NCBI GenBank assembly: GCA_933228895.1
Contig: OW121854.1
Location: forward strand, 57,330,609-57,394,608
Direction: 5' to 3'
Origin: Platycnemis pennipes
Taxonomy: Eukaryota; Arthropoda; Insecta; Odonata; Platycnemididae
Length of the DNA: 64,000 bases
The notes beneath the pieces are model-generated. The model was not told where the DNA came from. It saw nothing but the letters and a program-made list of their open reading frames with translations, and ran no database searches. This document shows positions 11,851 to 24,186 of the stretch, one piece after another. The position numbers and the translations under genes are program-made. Position 1 is the first letter of the stretch, and every line of letters begins with the position of its first letter.

Positions 11851-12400
11851 GAGGATGAAATGCAGGTGGAGGGCGGAGAGGGATTGGAATTCACCTTCAA
11901 GGCTATTATTACTTTATCCTGGATGATGGGATGGAAGGGGGGGGGGGAGGGGGTGCGGGCTTTCTGCCGACGGTCGCGTGTATGTGTAGTGTTCGAAGGC
12001 ATTCGGATTCCCCCGAGGCGACAGAATGTCTGAATGGAGTGACTCAGCTAACGACCCGAAAGGCACGAGCCTTCACAGCCACATTTTTATATCCCCCTTC
12101 GAAGTCTCATCGGCTCCTCTTAATCCCGTCCCCTTACTCTCACCCTCCTCCCTCTCCCCCCATGGATTCTATCGCTGCTTTTTTTGAAGGTGTGAAGGTG
12201 CCTAGCCGCGGGGCGCGTTCGTCAGTTGTTCTTTATTTTCATTTCGTTCCCTCGGGTGTCTGGGCGAATGCGTCTCCCTCCGCACGCGAAAGACGTGAAG
12301 CGCCCGTGAGTGGAATGAATGATACCCTCTCGGACGTTTTTCCTCCCGGCGCCGACTCCAATCCTACTCATCCTCCCTTTCCTACGAATTGATGAGGTTG
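11851..12400. other. GC-rich block with G-run cluster
   Basis: Purine-rich start with G-runs at about 11925-11956 (GGG, then G11, A, G5 and GGG with short gaps), a possible G-quadruplex, then a C/T-rich part at 12090-12165. A 154-codon + strand ORF at 11931-12392 begins inside the poly-G run and is rich in Pro, Ser, Thr and Ala. No domain is recognised and composition explains it. Confidence 0.35.
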
Positions 12401-15280
12401 GCTCGTGACTGCTTGAGTAAAAGCTCACGGGGGAACCCAGCATTTTAGAGAAATAAAGTGCTACTTTCTGAATCCATCTGAAAGTGCTACTTTCACTCAG
12501 GACTATATTCTATAATTCGGAAAGCGAGTAAAAGCTAGAATGTATGGAAAAAGTTTTTGCTCAGGTAAAAATTTCGCTTAAACTTGTCAGCACGAGTTCA
12601 GGTTGAAACTATATGCCTTGGAAGGATTGCGAGGACGCTTTGTGGAACTTAGGCATTATGAAAATCAGTAGACTCAGTACTCTTTCATATTGATATTTAG
12701 TGATTAAAGGGAGGGATAATTAAATGTTTGTGTACAGCAAGACTAAGCACTTTTTTATGGCGTCGAAACTGACTCTGATGCCAATAAGATCAGGCTAGTG
12801 AATATAAATAGCATTGTTGTAGTAATTTGCATGTGATATTCCATAGTCTGTACGCGAAAATGGAGTTGCTATTAGAACTATGATAATTATGAGCGAGTAT
12901 CCTAAAATGTTTTTTATTTTAATTAATGCACTCAAACTTTGAGAAAGAAGGATATTTATTGATATAAATCATTTTAGGCGTGGATAGGTAGAATATTGGA
13001 ATAGTTTAGAGAGAAATAGGTAAAGAAATGTTTTTCGTGCTAGGGACGAAAGAACTCTTGTGTGCAGAGTTTGAGGGAGGTAATAGAAGTAAGTCTAGGA
13101 CTTGTAGAGGGGTAACTGGATGCCAAAGAGAGTGGTAGATAGTGGTGAAATATATAAATATTTCATCTATGGGTGAACGAGAGAAAAAAAATAGAATCAT
13201 AGGCAATGGCAGTGAGTGACTGCGTGGCAGCAAATAATAGGAATAGTTTTGAAATACTTAAGTTGTGAAGGAAAACCTTGAAGTAGGCCTGCAACGGAGG
13301 CGATAGAAATTAAGGAGAGGTAGTTTTCACGGTTCAATGTCATTGATGAAAGAAAGAGAAAAAATGATATTTAAACGGGGAGTGTTTCTTCCCCTCCTAT
13401 CTTGAGCTAGTGAGAGAGTACTAGAAGATCATCAAAGGAAGGATGCTATTGGTTGTCATTCGGGATTGTAGTGGTGCTACAAGTAGGCAGAATAAGGTGC
13501 TAAAACTACGCCAGCGCTTGATGTCGTTTTGTATCGCCCAAACCAAGTTTTGATCGAGATTACTACACGTTAGCCGGGAGCAGGAGACGGCCCCGCAGCT
13601 GTAAGTGCTGTCAGGCCGGTGCTATAATGAGTTGGCTAACGCGACCTTTAGTTTCACCTCGTCTTCATTGCGGTAGCTACTTGTCGTGGACGCCATCCAT
13701 TCTGACCTCTCATGTTGCTCCTGCGGTGTGGAGACAACCGTGATTGTGTCCTTACAGCAAACGGGAGTCGCCTAGAAATGACATCAGGGTAGTGCCAGGC
13801 CAAGGCCTTCAGTTCAAGCGCGCATGCATTATTCACCGAGAGCTCCTTGTATTTCCGTTGGTTTAATTACCCGGGCCAGGACTTGCGAACACATTCAGTG
13901 GGTCACGGGAAATTTCAAGCCGCTTTCTTCAGAAAATTGCCTGGCTTCGTACTTATAGATCCCATCTTTGCGTGAGGAAAGGTCGTTAGTGTCTGACTGT
14001 GGATTTTCGGATCTTGGACTCGTTTTATTTTCTCGTTTTAATGAGACCTGTTTCTATTTTATAATCAGGCATTATAACTTAGCGGCATACTCATCAATAA
14101 ATAATACATTTCTGGTCGTTACGAACTTTGGCACCAGGTGAAATCCGACGGGTACCATCGTTCCATTTTGTCAAATTATTGACTTTTAGCTAGAAAATTA
14201 GTTAATAGCTATTGATACTTAATGGATATTACTACAGTTTTTTGTGAACAAATACTGTTGGAGTAAATTTGTAGAGATTAAACATCCCTTCATTGGTTGT
14301 CTGTTCATAATTTTACTAATGGTGTCTAAAATAAGGTTAACATTTCTGCATTTAATCGTATTAATGAAAATTTTCAAAATTAACCTTCGGTTAACATCTT
14401 AAATATCCACAAAATTCATTTGTAACTGCTGATTCCAACGCTCTCGTACCATTCTCAATACTTGTGTTACCCGAGGACGGGAGAGGGGAGAAAATCGGTG
14501 GTATCTGATATAGCAGTGCTGTGAAAAGAGCGGAGAAAGCTGAAGTGGAAATGGTAAAATATTGCAGAAAAATGCATCAAAGACTAGAAAAATTTTCTGA
14601 AAATCTCAATTTAAACACATAAAGGAATAATATGCGAAGATTCTGTGAAAGGAGTTGTTGGCAGTAAATCACATTTTTGCCCAAGGATATTGGAATATCT
14701 AATGATTTATAAGAAAAAATAACTAACTCCGCTAGTTAAAAAAGAGTCGTTTCAGGCGTGATGTGGTGGAATAACATAATTAAAGAAGATTGGCAATTTT
14801 CCACAAAATAATATGTTTTGGATAATTGCCAATTTTATTCAACTCTGAATTTTTGTTACGTACATGTAAAACGCGTTAAATATGGGGCATGTTTGATGAG
14901 AGATACTTAATTAATTAGCCTTGGTATTAACTTGACTCGATTTTGATTTATTAAGCGTGGAATAGCTGAGGCGATAACGCCCCCACTTCCTTCGAATAAA
15001 TGCCTTGTCACCATTGATATAGTTACGGTTAATCTTCAGTGTTTACATTTTCCTACCATTCTAGGAAACCCATTAGGGGATAGTTTAAGAATTCCGTGTA
15101 AGGAGAAGATAAAGTCATGAATGAAATACATGCACCGACTCCACCTGAGTATCTTTCCCCGAACAAGTGGATGCATGTAGTATTTTGGCCCTGATGTTTG
15201 ATGTTCGTCTATTTCATTGACTTGATATTCAAACTTCTTGGCAGCCTTTGACGCTTGCTTTCCCAAGGTGTACGGAACTG
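12401..15280. other. AT-rich sequence, no gene recognised
   Basis: Mostly AT-rich. A 14-base motif AAAGTGCTACTTTC is repeated at 12455-12468 and 12481-12494 (26 bp period). 13000-13340 is A/G-rich but did not align with the retrotransposon tails. Only short ORFs occur, apart from the hairpin listed separately. Confidence 0.35.
14789..14833. repeat. Short imperfect hairpin
   Basis: ATTGGCAATTTTCCACAAAA at 14789-14808 pairs with the inverse at 14814-14833 (about 17 of 20 positions), with a loop of about 5 nt. It could be an isolated foldback or a decayed MITE core. It is too short and AT-rich to argue for a microRNA. Confidence 0.45.
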
Positions 15281-15725
15281 TTATTGCTCGCGTCTACGAA
15301 TTCCCCAAGCAGCCATGAGCTCCTGCTTTCATATTTTTCCACTGCAAGATCATTCTCTCTCCTCCAACACCCCCAGCCCTCGAAGCCGCGCGGCATAAAA
15401 CCAATCTAAAGCTTAAGGGAACAGCCCGCGGGGTGTGTCGCAGCCGTAATGTATTTGTGGAGAGTCATAACGCAGGAAGGAGGGAGGAGTAGACGCGAAT
15501 GTAAATATCCAAAACGACCTTCGGTTGGTTGTGGCAGCGGCGGCGCCCGCGGAGGGCGAATCGAAGCCTCAGTGAAACGGGGAAGAGAAAAAAAATCGTC
15601 TGGGATGATAAGCACACTTGAGTTGGCATTTCTGTGAATCCGCGTCGCGTTCTCTTCAGCAAAAAGAAACGCTTTCCACTGAAATGTCGCGAATGTAAAC
15701 GGGAATGGATTTCGTTTCAAGGCTT
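15281..15725. other. GC-rich block
   Basis: CpG-containing GC-rich stretch with overlapping compositional ORFs on both strands (104 codons - strand, 62 codons + strand) and no recognised domain. Possible regulatory or conserved non-coding block; conservation cannot be judged from one sequence. Confidence 0.3.
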
Positions 15726-17950
15726 CACCGTAGGCACTTCGCAGGTTTGTTACCGCGTACCTGTTTGACGATTACGTGTACTTTTAAATCACGGGGAGAG
15801 TAATATCACCGGACTTCCAGCCCGTAATAGTTGGTTGCCTAATCATGAAAATCATTCTTATTTTATTACCTTATATTATTATTTTATTATTTATTATTAT
15901 TATATTAAAGGTTATCCATATATTATGCACCGTTGATTTTACGCTTGTTTATCCGACCCTGTATAACTTTTCTGACACCCCATAAGTTACGTAACGCTGC
16001 CAATGAATCATCTTTTTTAATTAAAAACAGACTTATTAATGCTTTATTAATATCATATTTATTCATAAATACTTTTATTCAATTGCTGGTACGTATATAT
16101 ATACCATAATTATGCTTTTAGCAAAGTATTACTACACAATCTTTCTTTAATCCGAACTACTGGAATGCTGCCCCATCGAAAGGCGCTCCCTGTCACCGTA
16201 ATATTTAACGCGATAGTTCTACTCAATTGTCATTCCCATAGCCGTATACATAAAATACATTATTCTATTACTGCTTTGTATTCCAGCTGAACTCTTCATA
16301 TCTTCTACGTATCTTTCTTTATACTATGCTATATATGGTGGAGGAAGGGTAGAAAAAAACTGAGTGACGGCGTTTGCCGACTCATAATAAAAGGGGTTAC
16401 CAGGGGGCACTGTTTAACGTCTCATTCCTCGGACGAAGAATTTAACTTGAAGTTCCATCCGCTCCAGTAGGGACCAGTATGTAACTGAAAATCCTGTCAC
16501 TACCGTGATTTAAATGTGGGCTCTCGGTATGGGAAGCCTTTTATGGGTTTTATTCCAATTTGAGCAGAAGTTAAGTGTGGTCAAGTTCTAAGAAATTACG
16601 TATACTTCATGCTGCGCATAGAATCTGCTTCAAGGTTTAATTTAAGTCTACGCTATTACATCTAGTAAAGTCTGTGGTAAGGTAAAAACAAATAACATTA
16701 ACGCTGAGAACATGGGCTATCACAACACCAAAGATAGAAATTCATTTTGTTTATTTTGCCGGAAATTCGAATGAGGACATGTTTAACATTGTCCATGTGA
16801 TAGCATACTTTAGTCATCATAATTTCATTGGTATATTCAAGGAAAGGTTTTGGGTGGCTGATTGGCCAAAAAAAATTTCTGTTTATTCACGGTTTTGGAA
16901 GGTACCGTAAGTAAACAGTGATGAAAATCGGTTCGGTACATGTAGAGACGAGAGCATTGTTTATGTAAAAATGTGTACATTGCAGACTCAATATATGAGT
17001 GAATGGGTAACCACGTTGCGGTTCAACTGGTATTCCACAAGCAAATATTTCTCCTCCCTCTCTCTGAACCAATACGAGGCTGAGCCGGTACCATTTGCTG
17101 ATACAGTTTATGCTTAACCCTCTCTTCATAAGCTCTAATTTCACAGGACGTGATTTTTTTATCGCAGCAGGATGAGGCTAAATTAAAATAATTATAGTCT
17201 TCAGTAAATTATTTTTGATTACTAATGCAACGCGGTTAAATGTATTAGGAAATAATATTGAGCGCCTTGAAAAAGTTTAGGAACAAAATATAGATCAAAA
17301 TTATGCACAAATAAGAAATTGAGCGTTGCAACCGTATTGTATGGATCTGAACTGAAAGTTAATCATTTTTTAAAACAATATTGAAAACTCATGCATTTTA
17401 CTAATTTAACGCTTTGCCATTAATTGCTGCTTCTATTAGTGCCCCTCCGGTAGGCCTGGTTGGGCATGAATTTTTTCTAAACGTTATATCCGATTGCATT
17501 TAACTTTCGCATGATTTTCTTCCTCAACCTTCATATTCCCTCTAAATTACTTTATTCAGTCTATTGTCCGATTTACCTATCTTTGGAGTAATGCACTGTA
17601 GGGCTCCTTTTGGAATGACAATATCGATTTGTAAATTAATATGAGTGGTATTCAATATTTTTAAAGGCACTCACTCAGTGATTCAACCCGCAGGTTGGTA
17701 AATGTAAAATTTCTCAATAGCAAATTATGACTTTAAAAAAATATTTGCGACTTTTTTTTTGCAACATTTACTAGTGAATCATATAGAGAAGCATTCTTTA
17801 GGTGGAACTGTTGGGTTTCGGTGTGAGGATGGGAGTTTGATTGACCTTACACCACGTCAGACTCTACGATTGGGCTCTTTGTATGCTTGGAAAAGAGAAT
17901 TTCAAAGTTCTAAAAGCAAATTTAAAAAGAACTCCACCTCAACCGGTTGA
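15726..17950. other. AT-rich sequence, no confirmed gene
   Basis: Contains an ATT-rich simple-sequence stretch at about 15860-15910. At 17757-17950 a 63-codon + strand frame follows a T-rich tract and ACTAG, and includes GGTVGFRCEDGSLIDL. Its composition is mixed, but there is no recognised domain or donor site, so I do not call an exon. Confidence 0.3.
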
Positions 17951-17959
17951 AAACGCAAT

Positions 17960-18292
17960 GGCCATCATAGCTCAGACGACAGGTTGTTCGAGGCGGGACG
18001 TGTAACTGGCACTTGGCGAACTTTCATGTCGCAACCGTCGCCCTTAGCCTTCCTCCATCCCTTCCGCTCTTGAAGACGACACTCGCAAACACCCCTCCCC
18101 CTGCGCGTGGAGTGTCCGCCTTCCCCGTTTCTTTATGCGTTCCATTTCCGCGCCGCTGCTCCCGTCGGCGGAATACCGAGTGTAGATGGCGCCAGGTGCT
18201 AAGATGGCCGCTCGCGCGCGATGAGGAATTGCATGCGTTTGCGTCGCGCAGTGTGAGGAGAACTTGGGGAGGGGGGCACGCATCCAAGGAGG
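17960..18292. other. CpG-rich block
   Basis: High-GC, CpG-rich block whose right edge abuts the repeat copy at 18270-18350. Overlapping frames on both strands (87-124 codons) are Arg- and Pro-rich, as expected from GC composition. A promoter-type island is possible but no start site can be placed. Confidence 0.35.
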
Positions 18293-18352
18293 TTTAGAAC
18301 TTACTGGAGGAAATGTTGGCATACTATGTGTGACAGTGAATCCAGGATGGGG
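18270..18352 (+). repeat. Dispersed repeat (TTAGAATGTACTGGAGGAGG family)
   Basis: The + strand reads GCATCCAAGGAGG, TTTAGAACTTACTGGAGGAA, then TTGGCATACTA and TGACAGTGAATCCA. This is the same order as the - strand copy at 11627-11850, with scattered substitutions and a small gap. As with that copy, it lies on the border of a GC-rich block. Confidence 0.5.
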
Positions 18353-18639
18353 ATGCTGGTGAGCGATTAGGTCCCGCCTTCTCCTCACAAAATATTGCGT
18401 TCCTAATGGAGACTGCATGTCTTATAAAACATAAATGACAGTAAAATCGTACCCGAAATTCATCGCAGAGGCGTGCTCATCAGTTTAAGGCTGTTTAAAG
18501 GAGCCACCAATGATTTAATTCCTTTCGGAATATTTAGATTAGGGTTGGGGTTGGTGTAGTAGCTAGAGTAGTGGCCTGACTGCGTCGAGCGCTCGGGGTA
18601 GACAAACTGGCGGATTTTTTATTGGTCGTTATACCGGTC

Positions 18640-18790
18640 CCTACTTGAGTGCTTTGTGGGGTGCATTCGAGATCAGTACTCCGCCCGTCGGATAGGATGC
18701 TAAGCCTTGGTCTCCTTGGCGCCTGTCGTTTCTCTTCTCCACTCTTCCCCCGTTGCCAGAAAACTTCTTGGAGAAGAGAAAAACGAACAC
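18640..18790 (+). repeat. Dispersed repeat (second copy of the 3.1 kb family)
   Basis: Contains GCTTTGTGGGGTGCATTCGA, CCGTCGGATAGGATG, CTTGGCGCC and a TTCTCTTCTCCACTCTTCCC-like end, in the same order as the - strand copy at about 2960-3135. It lacks the AAGAGC...GCCGGG segment present in the first copy, so one has an internal deletion. The motif set resembles a repeat I associate with many arthropod genomes, but I cannot name the family. Confidence 0.45.
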
Positions 18791-19218
18791 TGCAACTCCA
18801 CAAAACTTTTCATTTCCGCACGATCATAGTTTCGCTGCGGCGCATCTCTAGGTGGGTGTACAATATACAGCACCAGCTGTATCATCATATCTGCGGAAAT
18901 AAAAATGTTTTGTGCAATTGCAGTGTTTGTTTTTCCCTTCTCCATTATGGAAAAGTTCCACCAAGTTAGCCCGGAAACAGTTTATTATGGAAAACGTCTT
19001 CCTTAACCCCGTTATCCACCTTTCCTTTCTCGCGCAAATCGGTTGCCTTCCTCAAATAACTAAAAGTACATCAATGAATTTTATTACTAACACTGGTAGG
19101 AAAATAACATGTTAAAACAATGGATTTGGCGCTTACTTGTGTGTTTTCGCACTTTCCCTTGTGTCTTTGGGGAATTTTAATAATGAAATCCATTATTAAT
19201 GTTAGTACTCCAATATAT

Positions 19219-19397
19219 AAAAAAATAAAACTGTTATCCACTCAATTATTAGTAGATACCACTCGACCAGTTTCAACTTCTTCAGGTCCTCGCTTAGATT
19301 TAGCTCTTGTTATTTCCCTCGTTAATGAAGAGGTTGAAACCGGTCGAGTGGTATCTAATAATAATTATTAGGAATACTGCTAAGTTTTATTTTATTT
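19219..19397. repeat. Foldback element with ~44 bp arms
   Basis: AGATACCACTCGACCAGTTT (within 19244-19284) is matched in inverse by the arm at 19326-19369, with about 40 bp of high similarity that includes a GAAGAGGTTGAAAC-type segment. Outside these, A/T-rich ends (AAAATAAAAC at about 19222 and GTTTTATTTT at about 19384) also pair, giving an overall unit near 180 bp. The loop is about 41 nt and AT-mixed. Features fit a MITE or foldback element. Confidence 0.55.
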
Positions 19398-19989
19398 CTA
19401 TAAGTCGAAATTCCATCGAGTAAACTAGCCTGCTATTTCTAGGATCAGTACTCAAAGGTTTACCTCGAGCATAATAAACTTCATCCGTGCGAGTATCGCA
19501 AGCCCGTATATCTGTACCTACCATGATAGCCGCTAGCTTCTTGAATCAGTGTGGTGCTCCCTGGATGGATGTATCGCACGTTCAGTAAACTTCCGATTTT
19601 CTGTCGCTAATCACTGGTAAAGGGTGCGCGGATAGTCGGAAAACACAGATAATCCGCTGTTTGGTTCTTTTCGGATTCGTTTCTTTACGGTGTGCCGCCA
19701 AAATAAATGAACTCCTTAAGAAAATAACACATTCTGCCAATGAAAAGATTCTCGCTGTACATAATAGCATTTTATGAGAAAAAAAGAATCCAGCAGAGCT
19801 GTCCCGGCCGCAATTAAATGTTCGCAAGACTCGGGTGGAGGCATGAAGCCTGGCGTAAGGCATTTGACCAGTCGTTAAGGCTAGTGGTGAAAGTCACGAT
19901 TGGAGGAAAGTGACAAAAGTTTACTTGTCATTGAGACCACTGCCGATACACTAAATAGAATGTCGATGCACGGATAATCTGCATCCCGG

Positions 19990-20425
19990 ATAATGTGCGC
20001 ACGGACAATCGATAGTTTACTGAAAATGAGCCAGGGGAACGAGGGGAGAGGTTGGGAGGGAGAGCGAAGTGTCTTTCACGAGGCGGAGCCTCAGAGGGCT
20101 GGGGGAACGACGACGCCTCAAGGCGCCGGGAGGCGTGCATCCTCTTCCTCTTTCATCCGCCGCCTCCCTTTCACCTCCTCGCTCGTTTGTCCTGTTTCCT
20201 TCGCCGCCGTTGATTACCCTCTCTCTCTCTCTCCATATCCCCCACCCCGCTCCACCGAAATTGAAAACCCATGTGACAGACTCAACTTTGATTGACGTGC
20301 AGGAGTCGCGAATCATCGGATGGCGACGTAATTAACGGAAGAGGTTCTTGTTGCTCCGCGCTCGCTCCTCGGTGATCGACGACGGAGGGGTGGGCTCTTT
20401 AAAAGTTAAAATTCTATGGCGAATT
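19990..20425. other. CpG-rich block
   Basis: GC-rich block with CpGs, a (CT)n run at about 20219-20233 and overlapping compositional ORFs on both strands (88-100 codons). No gene is called. Flanking 19400-19990 shows only short ORFs. Confidence 0.35.
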
Positions 20426-20466
20426 GCATCTTTTTATCGCTCGATTGTTGTTGACAAACATTATTT

Positions 20467-20745
20467 TTAAATATTACGGTAGAAAGTATGGATGAAGAAG
20501 GTGACAGAGGGCGAGAGTTTTGAAAGATGTGACTGAGGGAAAAATAATTTCAGCCTTCTCCTAATTTCCCTAATCAAATTACTTTCCTCTCCTTTTACCT
20601 CTGGTACTTCATCTTTCGTCCTCCTTTCGATCCACTTTACACTTTCCATCCTCCTCCACGCCCACATCTCAAAAGCTCGAATTCTATTTCCTTAAAGCCC
20701 ATGTTTCCACGACATACAGTGCCTCGCTCTATATTAGACTCTTCA
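20467..20745 (-). pseudogene. Degenerate non-LTR retrotransposon RT tail
   Basis: A - strand frame gives EMWAWRRMESVKWIERRTK, followed by DEVPEVKGEESNLIREIRRR, a clear match to the E(M/A)WxWRRMExVxWTERxTNEEVLExVGExR tail of RTE-like RT proteins. About 20 codons upstream in a shifted frame, ALYVVETWALRK matches the preceding ALYGAETWTLRK-type strand, so a frameshift separates them. The rest of the polyprotein is missing, indicating a 5'-truncated insertion. Confidence 0.65.
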
Positions 20746-20865
20746 CTTTATTTTCTTTACCTCCCTACTCAATGCACGTACTATTAGTCAAGCCTACGAG
20801 TGAGTCATATTAATTATTATTTTTATCAAAGAGATTTTAGCTGCCAAACGGGTTATTTAAAAAGA

Positions 20866-21040
20866 GAAGAAGGAAACGAAATTAGAAGGAAGGGAGTGTG
20901 TTTAAAGACGTGATTAAAGAAATCTATAAAGGGTTATCGGGAAAGTGGGACAAGGTGAATGGCTAGTTTGAAAAAAGTAATGAAAGGTGGTATACATGCT
21001 AAACTGAAGAAGGACAGCATATTAAGATTGAGTTCGAATT
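20866..21040 (+). pseudogene. Possible RT-tail remnant
   Basis: A + strand frame reads LKKVMKGGIHAKLKKDSIL, vaguely like the xxKxVMKDVGxxSYxEMKRLA segment near the end of RTE-like RT proteins. Preceding frames hold basic EIRRK and KDVIKE-like stretches. The match is weak and interrupted by stops; it lies directly next to the better copy on the opposite strand. Confidence 0.2.
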
Positions 21041-21257
21041 ATGAGTTTTATGTTGGTCTAAACCAACTTTCACTGGTATATTACTAAAACAAATACGTAA
21101 TTTCTCTCTGTGTGGCTCTGATGCTTAAATTAATTGGAACCTTTTAGATTTTTCTGCATAAAGTTGCAGCACTAGCGCATTTTGCGGTTTCTTTTTTCCC
21201 TGTAGGGGTTCCAGTCTGACCGATCTCGATCCTACGCTGACAAGAGTCTGTAAATTC

Positions 21258-21551
21258 TCAGAGAGGTTTGCTAATCATCGAGGTAGACCGTTGAATCGAA
21301 TGCTTTTTCGCTGTAGATGCTACGTTTGTGGTTACACTCCACCCGCCTGCATAAAATACGCTGGTAACCTTGTGATCCGGACGTGCACTGCATGAGAAAT
21401 ACCTACCCATGTCATGATTCCCGCTCAGTCTTGATAGCAGCCCTTCGAAATCAACAGCGTTAAAGAGAAAACCTGTTAAATGGCAGTTTATGTCTTTGTC
21501 GGTCATTTGGGATACAAAAGCAGTTAATATTTTTACATGTTCGTGTGCCAT
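21258..21551 (-). other. 97-codon ORF, function unknown
   Basis: The - strand ORF starts at an ATG in good context (AAACATGG) and has a balanced, non-repetitive composition with six Met including the start, and several Cys and Trp. No signal peptide, transmembrane helix or known domain is evident. Its codon use is unremarkable and no splice sites or neighbours support a gene. It could be a repeat-borne frame. 21560-22030 holds nothing I recognise. Confidence 0.15.
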
Positions 21552-22034
21552 GTTTCTCCTCTCGCGTCAAGTAATGGCTATGGAAATTGGCTGGAATCAG
21601 CTTGAGATGCCTACTCGTCTTCCGCTGTAAATCGGTAAAGCTACCCAGTTTACGCACACTTGTTCTCGACCTGTTACAAGAAGTAGTTTTCGTTGATTTC
21701 CTTGATTAAACTATGCATAGCTTTCCGTGTTCCACCTCGTCATCGTCCGTTGAAGCTTTTATCCCCCGCTTCCTGTAATAACGTAATCAGAATTTGATGA
21801 GGAAATTGCGAAGCCACTCTTTTTATTTCCTAGCGAGGCTGCAAATCGTAATTTTTTTTAAGAGCATGGTGTATTATTAAAAACATTGGGCTAACCCTTA
21901 CAAGCTTGACATGGCGTCTAAACGATTTTCAGCAGAAGTCAGCACTGATAATTACTGCTAATTAAACAGTAACCTAGAATGGCCAAACCATTCATTTGAC
22001 AAGATTTGACAAGAAAGGAACAATTAAAAGTCTT

Positions 22035-22312
22035 GTATAGAAGGGAGGCATTGTATAGCGCCGAAGCATAGACTTTATGAAAGGGGGATGAAAATAGATT
22101 ATCGGATTTTTGAATATGGGCATGGTGATTAGGTATATAGAAGTTCTAGAGATCTTAGGAGAGCAAAGGAAGTTAATTAAGGAAATGAAGGGATGGTAGG
22201 GTGGGTGGATGGAGATGGTAATAAAGGGAGAAGAGGGTCTGAAGAAGGACATGATTTGAATGATGAGGGTTGTGTGTAGGGAGGGGTAGTGGGAAATGTA
22301 TGTCCATCCAGT
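22035..22312 (+). pseudogene. Degenerate non-LTR retrotransposon RT tail
   Basis: The + strand shows EALYSAEA (about 22043-22066), then a decayed FEMWAW-like stretch, then EVLEILGEQRKLIKEMKGW. These are three successive blocks of the RTE-like RT C-terminus, in order but with internal stops and frameshifts. The GTATGTCC motif near 22298 resembles the 3' UTR of the copy at 50.4 kb (CATGTCC). Confidence 0.55.
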
Positions 22313-22319
22313 CGTATGT

Positions 22320-24180
22320 ATGTACCTTAACCGATTGGACTCTTGTACTACTGTCGGTTATTTACCCTGCGAGTAGTTCAAAGTGGATCCCATGCAGAGG
22401 TAATACCAAAGGCGTGAGGAACTCACTCATTTAATGTGGCCGCCCATTACTTTCTCGACTTCCACCAGTGACTTTCTGATAAATTCTGGTGCTCCAAAAT
22501 TTACTCATTCTTTGTTAGTGGGTGTTTTGAGGCAGATTTGAGCGCCTAATCCCTTGGCAAGTAGCCGAACTATTTAAGTACCTAGCTCCATCGTCCAATA
22601 GGCTTACTTGTCCATATGTTTACAAATATGCTTTCCAGAATTAAAAATGCTCCAATCAGCTTTAAGCCTAAGTTGCTAATATTGTTCATGACGCATACGT
22701 TTGCTGTGAAATACTGAAAGGATAGTTTTGAGCAATAATTATTGGTTTTGCCAGTAAAATTTGGAGTAATTTCTTGGAAATATCAAAAAAATATATCTGC
22801 GTTTATTATGTTTTAATTTAGAAAAAAAATCAACTTAAATCTCCAATTTAGTTATAAAACCGATGATGCACAGGAAAGCATTCTCTGCAAACAATGATCT
22901 CGTAGCTTACGTATAGGTATGCGTCTTCAAAATTTCTGCAAAACGAATCTTGGAGGCGCTAAAAATAGTTCGTGCGCAATACTGCTGGCATTCATCGGCC
23001 AGGAGTCATTGATTCTTAACCCCCCGAGAGCTTTAAAACTCGGCAGGGGTTGGCACGGCTGTAGCCAGCTATATTTTGCCACCTCAAGAGAGACCGTATG
23101 ACGCCGCAGTTTATTGATCACCTCCTGGCAGAATAACTACTCCTGGAAGCTGCGACGCTATTCACAAGTCTATGCACGTCTTCACGTTTTTTTAATTGTG
23201 CCATTAAGTACGTTATGCTAGTATCAAGCGGACTAAAATTAATGGAAGTGATTAATGAATGTTGCTATATAGCGAAGAAATAATCAACTTATGGATAAAG
23301 GTTATAAATGATCGTAAATATCCCGTACAACTAACGGTATTATAGATGTAAATTACGTGAACTAAATCAAGAAGTGAAAGATTAGCTTATTACCATGTAC
23401 ATGGTGACAGTTACTGCTATAAATTTATTTCCAAAATAAATGGTTTTGACATTGAAATGTCAATCATGTAAATTATTTGTTGGAAGTAATAAATTGGTAT
23501 ATGATCACATCAAAAAATTTTCTAAACTTCAGGGTGAAAACATTAGGCAGCCATTCATATATTGTTTGCAATTACTAGTGATTTTCCTTCAGGAAGAATT
23601 ATTAAATAGCTAATTTAACGAATAAATGTACTAATTTACGCTAGGTAATATCTAGTCATTACTTATAACCTGAGGAAAAACAAAATTGCTTATCATGATC
23701 TTCAAAACATCCTTTGCTGTCATAAATTACTCAGTCTACTCACTGTTCTTCATTTACTCAATCAGTTATCTTCTACCCACCGCTATTCCAGCACAATTCG
23801 TTCTCCCTTCCTACCCACCTGACCTTCTCAATCCTTCTCCACCTCCACATTTAAAATGTGGAATGTATCTCAACGCAAGTTGTGCATTCTTACAAAACCA
23901 CATTCAGTAAATGAATAATCATGTACCTTATGGAATATTCTGGCACGAACTGAAATACCTACTCGCTTACGATCATATACGATAATCGACTTCGAAAATG
24001 ATCATCAGTATGCTGGGATTTGCTCGAGGCAGTGAAATAATTTCTGGCTTTAAATAATATTGACTGTGTAATGCTACTCAACTGTTTTTTCTCCATGGCT
24101 GAGCCCCAGTTCAATTATCCCTCCTTGATTGAAAAATAGCCTCATATGGGTAAATTTAGGTATAGAGTGTCTCTATTCTT
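22320..24180. other. AT-rich sequence, no gene recognised
   Basis: Nothing assigned. A stretch at 22919-23121 is open on both strands (60-64 codons) and less AT-rich, but neither frame has a recognisable motif. Confidence 0.35.
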
Positions 24181-24186
24181 CCGCAT

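Noticed and set aside
11931..12392. 154-codon + strand ORF
   Set aside because: Begins within a poly-G run and is compositionally biased; no recognised domain.
13000..13345. Purine-rich stretch suspected to be another RT tail
   Set aside because: No NEEVL, GHVLRH or basic-linker signature in any frame.
17757..17950. 63-codon frame after a T tract (possible exon)
   Set aside because: No donor follows and no domain is recognised; left as a note only.
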